DNA from: Zygnema cylindricum
Taxonomy: Eukaryota > Streptophyta > Zygnematophyceae > Zygnematales > Zygnemataceae
Length of the DNA stretch: 64,000 nt
Reading direction: 5' to 3'
Assembly: GCA_037447655.1 (NCBI GenBank)
Contig: JBBHKE010002597.1
Coordinates: 235,551-299,550 of the forward strand
The notes under the pieces were generated by a model. That model saw nothing but the letters and a program-made list of their open reading frames with translations, had not been told where the DNA came from and did not search any database. Shown one piece after another: positions 56,134-64,000 of the stretch; position 1 is the first letter of the stretch; each line of letters opens with the position of its first letter. The translations under genes were made by a program, and so were the position numbers.

Positions 56134-59100
56134 TCATACAGGCACTTTTGCAAGCAGGTCCTCCACCTTTGCTGGTTTGGGCAAAGCGGGAATAGCCCCC
56201 CTTTCTGTAGTGGCCAGGGCTCCACACGCATTTGCAAAACGAAGAGTTTCCCGTAGCCTTCCTTCATCCTGTTCCCTCAACACGTGCCATAAATGTTAAC
56301 TATATTATGCATGAGTATGGGCTATGAAAAGAATTCCCAATGTACGCCATAAATGTCAGTTGTATTATGCATTGAGTATGGACTGTGAGAAGAGTTCTCA
56401 ATACATGCCATAAATCTTAATTCTATCGTGCAAGAGTATGGACTATGAAAAAAATTCCAAAATGTGTGTTACTCCAAACAGACTTCTACCAATTCATACC
56501 AATTCGCTGATCTCAAAGAATCAGTGTTTGGAACCAGTAAGACGATGTTTTCTCTATGCAACATTTGAGTCTTGGTTTCTAACCCCTCCGATAAATGAGA
56601 TGCATTGGAATATTGTATCATTTAACTGCCAATAAGCATTCTTGCATTTGAACCCTCAAAGAGTAGTGTCACTTCAACTCAGATTCAGACAGAGCACCTA
56701 TTTGTTTGTCGGGATAGGCAGCGACATAACTCTCATATGTTCTTACAGAAAAATAAAAAGATTTCTCACGGAAAATCAGAAAGGTTTCCCAAGGAAAATT
56801 GAGAAGATTTATTACCTGCAACTGACCCCTGTCCTCTGCAAGCTTTGTGAGAAATCCTGCCACGAAAGCATCTCCTGCTCCTGTCGTATCAACAGCTTCC
56901 ACTTTCACTCCAGAAACACGCCCTTGGAAGTCCTAAAAACCCTCCAAACGAAATTCTATTTATCATCAAACCTTCGTGACTGATCCAAACACGTCAATTG
57001 CTGTTCTTTAAATGCATACTGTCCAACATTCAGGTTGGGCTGGCTGAATGGGTATATGTAAAACAGCAGTTTTTAATCGATTTGATCCTGTATTACGAGC
57101 ATGGATTACAGGACATTCAATGATTCAAAACGTTGATATTTTATGGAAGCTTACAGAACAGCTAGAACCAGATATGGTTCTTTGTTGACAATACACCCCT
57201 TTCATATACATTATACATCAGCATGTCTGCGTCATAGTTCAAAGTTAGGAAAACAATTGGAAACGCTATATGTAGTTTCTCCCTACAATATGCGTATTAT
57301 ATTGTCTTTTTGAGTATAATACACGTATAGAACGAAGGAACCACATGTAGCGTTTCCCATTGTTTGTGCAGATTTGCACTAAGGTCTGCACCCTTGACAA
57401 GCTCAAATATAACTTTGTTAACTTTGATTTTCACCGCACCTTGGTGTAATAACGACAACCAGCACTCCCTTCTGTCACCAGCAAGGCAAGAAGCCCGTCA
57501 TGAAACAACGCTCTTGCAGCTTCATCACTGTACGGATCGCCTCCCTCTGTCAAAAAAGTAATTTCCTCCTCACTCACCTGCAACAAAAATAACCAACAAA
57601 ACCGTCAATTGCTGTTTCTCCGCAGCACTTGAAAAATAACGGTGAAGCCACCACCAGTGTTTGCAAAAATAAAATAGCTTGAATGAATAACTTCGATCAA
57701 TTTATTTCGGGTAAACCTCAAACCACGATCATGTTGGAGGTCCAATAGGAAGTTCAAAAACGTCACCTTGATGACATGTGCTTGTTCCCAAATGCTTCGA
57801 ATCTCTTTCCGGGCTTCATCCGCAGAAGACCAGAGTGGAAGTCGGAGGTTTGGATCATAAGATAAAAGTGCCCCAGATGACTGGGCGGCATTCATTAGAC
57901 TTATGTGAGCAGAGCGGCACGGCTCAGCAATAAGGCTGATGGACCCATAGTGAACGATGCCAGCCTGCCATAAAATGAAAACCATCAAAGAAGAATAATA
58001 GAAGACAAAAACAACAAGAACAATGTAAATTAATAATCCTAATGCCAGGTACCAAAACAAATAAACATTAAAATCATACAGGATTTTGATTCTTCCACAG
58101 AAAAAAACCTCAACAGAGCAAGGAACGAGCGAGCTACAAGAGAACCCGGAAAGGCTTAGCCACACAAACTAAACTAAAAAAGGAACAGCGAGATGAGTAA
58201 GAGATGAAAAGGTTTGGAAAGAAAAACAATTGTCTAGTGGACCATGGGTCCATAGCGATCGACATGCACCTAGTATTTCCCACTGATGAATGCATCAATT
58301 TCTTCTTCAGCAACTTGAGAAATGTTAGTCATGGTGATTGAAAGTTTTAAGCCTACAGTGTAATTGAAATGTGATTGCAAATGTCGATGCAAGCTTCAAT
58401 TAAAATTTCAAAATAATACGTTCCTCAAAGATATTTGTATGCACTTCACAAAATTAACAATGAAAGTGGATGCGTCACGGTCTTTCTGCAAGAACTGTTT
58501 GACAAGTAAAATCAATACCAGTTTCATGACAGCTATTTAGTAGTGCAATTAGCTGAATGAGTGTTTATGAGTTTCATGTAAATTCGGGCTTGTTGATGCT
58601 TTAGTACAGACCTACAACACCTAGCTAAATAGGGTATAATAGCAAGTTAAAAAAGGAAAAAATGTCATACCATAGCTGTCCAGCAAATGGAGGACCAAAT
58701 GAAAATGCGTGGAAATTTTAGCATAAACTATACCATAAGTATGCAAGAAAAATAAGCACTGAAGGGTCTTCAAATGGATTTGATGTGTCAATGGTACATT
58801 TATTGTCAAACTATATCCCTTCCTTAAAAAGACGAAGATACATGCAATACATTACCATCGCATCCAGAGTTCCACCAAAGTTTAAGGTTACAATGTACAA
58901 AACTGACACCAAATCCATCATTGACATCGCCTGTCACAGTTGTGATTATACTAGCAGAGATCTGAACGTTCATATGTTCATTACTACCAATTTCCATCTT
59001 GCTTCAAGCAACGCCTATAGACTTAAAACTCGGCGCTGTAAAAAAGCTTATGCTATTGTGATGGAACCGAAGAAGAAGTAGAAAAAAATACACCAGACAA

Positions 59101-60794
59101 ATCTGACAGCCATTCAAAGTCACGCAAGACAAGCATCAATGGAAGGCAAGAGACGGCAAAAGAAACCTTAGATTAAAGAGTCATTCACCTGCGAAATTAG
59201 CTCAGAATCCAGCTCTTCGGGCTCCAACAACATATCTGCACTTGGATTTCGATAAAACATAAATTCGCGTTCCCCATCAGCTCTTAATGTTACAAAAGCA
59301 AGGGCAGTGCGGGCTCCACCATCGAAGCGCACACCACGTGTTTCCACTCCATTTTTTTGCAAGATATTAGCAAGCATGTGCCCAAACTCATCGTCTCCAA
59401 CCTGTTTTGAAAACAAAATATATTTCATTATTGAGAAAGTCAGTTTCTTAGCTATCCTTTGAAGATCGTTGACAATAGGAAGCTGTAGTTTAAAGAGCTG
59501 TCTGCATGATGCATGTGCATTTGAATGTCAGAACTCTGGGAATTCTTAAACATTTACTCGTCCTTTAAATTAGAGGAGGATAAAAAATGGAAGTACACAG
59601 GCGTCTCGTGAAAAATACCGAGGGAAAAATTAATAGGCTGTGAAAAAAGTTGAGCTGAGAGATTTTTCGTGCCTTCAACGAAGGGCAATGGAGCTTCCCG
59701 TACATTGAAACAGACCTTACCTTTCCCATAAAGGCGGAAGAGCCTCCGAGACGAGCGATTCCAACTGCCACATTAGCTGGAGCTCCTCCTGCAGCCTTTT
59801 GAAAAGAAGGTGCATCGGCCAGAGATACGCCATTCACCGTTGGAACAAAATCAATGAGCATTTCACCAAAACAGAGGACAAGGTCGGATGCCTTTGCACC
59901 ATTGTTGTGACTGTTGATTGATGGAAGCACTGGTTTTATTCCCGGCTTTCCTGGCCAAAGAAGTTGCGATAAGGTTCAATTACAGTAATGGGAGGAGCAC
60001 GTGCATGCTTGGACACCTGTCACTTTCTTCAGACTGTCTGCAATAGTTTATGGAAACAAACTGTGCTGACTAATGACGTCCTTGTAGGCTTTCTTTTTGA
60101 ATATTCAGAGCTGCTCACAATTTTTCCTTTCAATGCATCAGTGTAGGAAACCGAAGTTCACATACTAGAAGGTTACGAAAACAATAGGTCAAATAAGAAA
60201 AAAACAAAAAATAGTAGAACAACATTAATATATTGAATGAGATTCAAGAAAATGGTGAACGCGTTCATTGTGAATGCACTTAGTTGCATAAGATCAAAAG
60301 TTTTTATAATCTAGCCTAAAGAAAACAAATCTTCAAAAAGAGAAAAAAAAGGTCCTCCGATAACAACAGTACAAAAATTCTTCTCCTCCGATTGATATGA
60401 AAAAAAAAAGCACAGACGGCTCAGAAAAAACGGACACGCTAAAAAGTTATCAATCCCTTGTAACACTGCTAATTTACTTAAAATTTCAAATCCTTTGCTC
60501 CACAGAGAATGCTGCAGGCAATTTGAAAACAATGTAGAAGAAGAAAACATTTTGAGATGCTTTTCTAACAAAACACTTACTGAAATCTGTTCTTGAGTAT
60601 CTTTTTTGTCCTATTTCCTGCATTCGGTTTTGACAAACTCGAGAGTCAACAGAAAGTGTCACACAGGGCACTTCTCCTTTCTGAACCTTTCGCCTTGCTG
60701 ATGGCGAAAACAGAAAATGGTGGCCATGGTTCCCCAGAAGATCTCTATCCTGTAAAGTGAGAGAATGGGAAGGAACAAGCTGTGATGTCAGCAT
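56134..60794 (-). CDS. FRK3: Plastid-type fructokinase, seven exons
   Basis: Minus-strand exons: 60,794-60,581, 59,950-59,721, 59,401-59,189, 57,964-57,767, 57,577-57,440, 56,932-56,816 and 56,268-56,134. All have GT-AG sites and phases join exactly, giving 414 residues. It is a pfkB-family sugar kinase that phosphorylates fructose with ATP to fructose 6-phosphate. Residues 73 onward match plant fructokinases: [12 protein letters not shown] (98-109), pfkB signature [18 protein letters not shown] (124-141), [20 protein letters not shown] in exon 3, FHYGSISLI-like VHYGSISLI in exon 4, and [10 protein letters not shown] with catalytic D352. [14 protein letters not shown] and [14 protein letters not shown] are closest to the plastid FRK3 type as I recall it. 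Exon 1 supplies a Ser/Arg-rich, acid-poor leader, a likely transit peptide. Without exon 1 the frame has no ATG. The gene looks intact. The paralogue name is less sure than the family. Confidence 0.93.
56284..56465. repeat. ~60-bp triplication in fructokinase intron 6
   Basis: Three diverged copies of a block starting (T/C)GCCATAAAT at about 56,286, 56,345 and 56,406. Each continues TATTATGCAT-GAGTATGG-CTATGAAAAGAATTC with changes. They lie in the last intron, just upstream of exon 7. Confidence 0.85.
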
Positions 60795-62389
60795 GATTCA
60801 AAAGATTTTGGAAAAAAAAAAACTTTCGACCAAAAAGAAAGTCAAGTTCCTCATCTATGTGATCGATAGTGGCAAGATGCACAGGTGTCAGTTTTTGACG
60901 ATCTGTTGTCACCGACAGATCTGCTCTACCCGCCACGTATACGTGCCGTGGCTTACCACTCTATTTCTAGTTTGAAGACACCGTCCTTGTTATTTCATCT
61001 AGAGTCAAAATTCAAATTTGATATGGTGTATCCAACCATAACTGCTACACCACGAATCTTAATTAGAGTAGATAAATAATTAGAGTAAAATTAATGTAAA
61101 GAATAATTTAGAATTACTTACTCTATTTAAGGTGATGGAGTCAAAATTTGGGGCGACGGAATTAGCGTACATAACGTTAAGTACGATTCGTGGAATTAGG
61201 GTACATCCCCATGTATTAAAGTATCTACTTTTCCCTGTCTTTTTTCCCTGAAATTCAGGGAACCTTGACAAAAACTTTAGCCGTACGAGAAAATCATTTT
61301 TACCAAAGAAAAGTGAACGTCAATTCATACTTTTGATGTACGGCGTGTTTGTCGTCATGTGAACGCATTTTGGCGTTTTCCCCTTTTCGACCCCCGGGCA
61401 AGAGAATCTAGCCCAAAAAAAAACTTCATCCAAAATCACCTCGAGGGGGTAATTTTAGTTCAAGTACCGCCAAACAGTGAATGAAAAATGACCCACGCAC
61501 GCGCCACAAGCGTGGGAAAATTTTAGGACGAGGGAGAGTCCCCGCTATTTTTCTCCATGCCCGTCACGCGCATGTACGGAAAATAATCTGCAGCGGTCTC
61601 GGACCTCCACTTTCATTCACGGGGTCCTTTGCAAAATTTTGCGCCGTCGTCGCCTCTCCCCTCTCCCTCTCACACCATCGCTTTTATCTCACACTTTTTA
61701 GAATGAGACACGACAATATTGGTATAAAATGAAATATATTTAAAAATGTTATTTTTGAAAAATTTTAGGTTATTTTTTAATGGCAAGTCGATCGAGAAAG
61801 GTAGAAAAAACGAAATCAGAAACCATGGCAGAAAGTTATTGAATCGGTGACGTCGACGTTGTCACAAATGAGCGTGACGTCAAAATATCACCAAACCCTA
61901 AACATCTACGATTTCACAAAAATCTAGACGCCTACAACCGTCGTTGTTTTTGTTGGGGTCACTAATCATCGGAAGTTTCGTAGTCGTCTTCAATCGTCAC
62001 AAGTTGTACCTACGTCTACAACCGTCACATTTCAAAGTTCCGATTTCATTTTCGCACATAGGGACGCTCTTCAAAGTAGTACGGAGAATCCTTACTACAG
62101 TCCAAAACACTTTATCAAAGTACCGATTACATGGGGACGTACCTTTATTATCTCCTTGGGTGGAGAAAGGATACAAGTTTTATCACCCGATCGTGGGTGA
62201 GGGCGAAAAATGACACGAGCTGCGTATTTCTTGGAGCCCTCGGCCCTCGGGCATTCAGAGTTTCGTTTTCGCCCGTTCAGACGACCGGGTAAAAAAACGA
62301 GAATCGGCCGACCAGAGAAGTTACCCGAAGTTGTTTACGAAATATGGTTATTTCAAAACCGATGGTAATAATCATCAAAACACTGGTTA
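60795..62389. other. 5' flank of fructokinase and intergenic DNA
   Basis: No gene seen. The first few hundred bases should hold the fructokinase promoter; no single motif is convincing. The rest is a mix of AT-rich and moderately GC-rich sequence without clear repeats. Confidence 0.5.
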
Positions 62390-64000
62390 ATAACTTGTAT
62401 TGATGACCAACAAAGGTTAAAGACCACGCCAACTAAAAACCACCAGCGCCTAAAAGCAAAGAAAACAAAAAGAAAAGAAAGCAAGTACAAACAAAACTAA
62501 ACTATTGAAACACTACAAACTAACCTACACGCTAAAACTTGAAGCTACGCTCAACTAAAAATCAGAACTATGGATATCGTCTATATGCGTCGGTTGGCGC
62601 GGCGCTAAGTCTCGCAGTCCTCGGCCATCACTCACCACCGTGCTCTGTCGTATAATGGCCGAAGCTTGGGAATGTTGAAGGGCGACAGAGATGCGTTGGC
62701 GGTAGAAAGTCGACATGAGAGCTGGAGAAGGGCTGCCAGGCCCTCTGACTTCGAAAGATCGTCGAGCACAGTCACGCAAAAAGTTGTCGAAAGACGAGTA
62801 CAGGGTCCCAAATATTTCCAAAGCAAATGGTGTGAAACTATCCGCTGGGTCTCGGTGCGCGTAGTCACGTTCTTTCGAAGCCGCTGCATCCCAAGCCGCA
62901 ACACCAGTATGTAATGCCGCGCGCGATGGAACATGGGATCCTGTAGGGTCTGTGAGAAGTACGTCCCCCAAAGTTCTCGTCGCGCCATGTAGAAAAACTA
63001 GATCCACACGAGGACCCCGTGTACCCCTAGATTGAGAAGGTGGTGGTAATATGTGCGACACCTCGCGCTTGACTATGTACCTTGCTTCAGAACCCACGGC
63101 AGCGATAACATCCCGTACCATGCCGTGCGTTGTTGTTTGCTCCCCACCATGTGAGCAACATAGCAAATGTACCCCCTGCTCGTCTATAGATTGACCACAA
63201 ATGCAACGGGACTTACCTAAAAGGGAAGGGTGCGGCAAGCCAAGCCGTAAGCGAAGCGCAGCAGAAAATTGAGGAGAAGATAAACGCAGCGAAGTGAAAA
63301 TTGATGTAGCAATAAGCCAAGCTCCAGCCCCAGGCCCCGAACACGAACGAAGTAGACTCCACGCTTCAGCCGTAGGGAGCGCCTGAAGAAGATCATTGAA
63401 TTCGGCGGCGGCTACCTTGTCGGCTATGTGTTATTTCACGCGTGAGTGAATTCGAGTAATGAGGGAAGGGAACGCGAGAACTTCAGCTTGGGCCTCAACT
63501 GGTAAAAGCGCCCGAGAGGACAATAAAGCTTGTTGGAATGAGAGCAAACCCTCATCGACGTGAGAGACCGCATGAGCTAAAATAGGAGTGTCGTCCACCA
63601 AGAATCTTGAAGTAATAATAGGTGCTACCAAAGCCCAACTCCCTAGGTAAGCGGATGGTGACAAGGTGGTTGTAAGACGTAAACCGAGACCCCCGCAAGA
63701 GACTGGTAAAGCAACTTGTCTACGAGCAAGGAGGCCTTCCGGCCGATCAAAGATATCGTGGCCGACCAGTTGATGAAGAATACCAAAGAGCCGATCATCA
63801 AATTCGGAAAGGGAAGAAAGGAAGGATGAGTTCGAGGTAAAGTGCGGGCCAAGTAAAATGGGCGTTGGGCAAAACAACGAGTTAAGATAGCAAACGCGAC
63901 TTCTGAGTTCGGAAGTTTGGGAAAGTCCTCACAATGAGAAAGGTCATCTAACAAAGCGTCTTTAACAAATTGGTTAACAAAATCAGGGGCTCCAATAGGA
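62390..64000 (-). mobile_element. Non-LTR retrotransposon copy 3, diverged subfamily, runs off the window
   Basis: Minus-strand frames encode the C-terminal half of the same element type. PNSEVAFAILTRCFAQRPFYL lies near 63,920 and LPVSCGGLGLRL near 63,690. Next come LGLPHPSLLGKSRCICG and GVHLLCCSHGGE (CxC-x9-H-x3-C, about 63,190), REVSHILPP, RVDLVFLHG and LGDVLLTDP (endonuclease Asp pair, about 62,990-62,950), and SKERDYAHRD. The frame from 63,238 to 62,555 (227 codons) is open, so this copy is less decayed there. A frameshift near 63,430 separates the parts. The 3' end is not sharply defined and it lacks the GGCCC T-tail of copies 1 and 2. RT lies beyond the right edge. Confidence 0.83.

Noticed and set aside
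58785-59081. 98-codon plus-strand frame inside a fructokinase intron
   Set aside because: No start context, splice sites or recognisable motifs.

Overview
This window looks like nuclear DNA of a land plant. Three intron-aware host genes have clear plant counterparts: a GDP-fucose transporter (GFT1/GONST4 type), an organellar RanBP2-zinc-finger protein (VAR3/OZ1 type) and a plastid-type fructokinase. The rest is mostly retrotransposons. The mix of copia elements primed by half-tRNA and non-LTR elements with a restriction-like endonuclease suggests a non-seed plant (bryophyte, lycophyte or fern), but that is inference and the species cannot be named from sequence alone.

Layout. Positions 1-28,528 are a nested pile of Ty1/copia elements. 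Element A (+) has its 5' LTR at 1-1415 (itself hit by a 515-bp TRIM at 432-946) and resumes at 12,674-13,950. It is split by element B0 (-), which carries a solo LTR (3537-4914, TSD) and a nearly intact element B (-, 5354-11,808, perfect TSD ATTTT). Elements C (+, to 19,571) and D (+, 19,572-25,353) follow, then E (-, 25,354-28,528), a D-like copy facing the other way. Positions 28,529-31,940 are a satellite with ~100-bp monomers arranged in ~400-bp higher-order units, bounded by a 300-bp GA tract. Positions 33,124-44,095 hold two large and two small minus-strand copies of a non-LTR retrotransposon with a CCHC/restriction-like endonuclease C-terminus, plus a 10-N gap (35,793-35,802), one exon-like segment and a minisatellite. 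Positions 47,306-60,794 are the gene-rich part (GFT1-like, VAR3-like, a hAT-type MITE, fructokinase). A third copy of the endonuclease-type element enters from the right edge (about 62,390-64,000).

The most interesting signals are in the copia/TRIM LTRs. Several divergent LTRs contain tRNA-like (A box/B box) sequences; in the TRIM these form a full cloverleaf followed by TTTT. The primer-binding sites match the internal (anticodon) part of initiator tRNA-Met, and in element B the AUG inside the PBS opens gag. Three families share a five-step GTAC ladder with start-to-start spacings of exactly 11, 9, 14 and 10 bp. The leader carries two tetraloop hairpins whose starts are always 38 nt apart. 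Together these suggest one conserved LTR architecture that outlived strong divergence of the surrounding sequence. All identities are read by eye; no alignment or database search was run.
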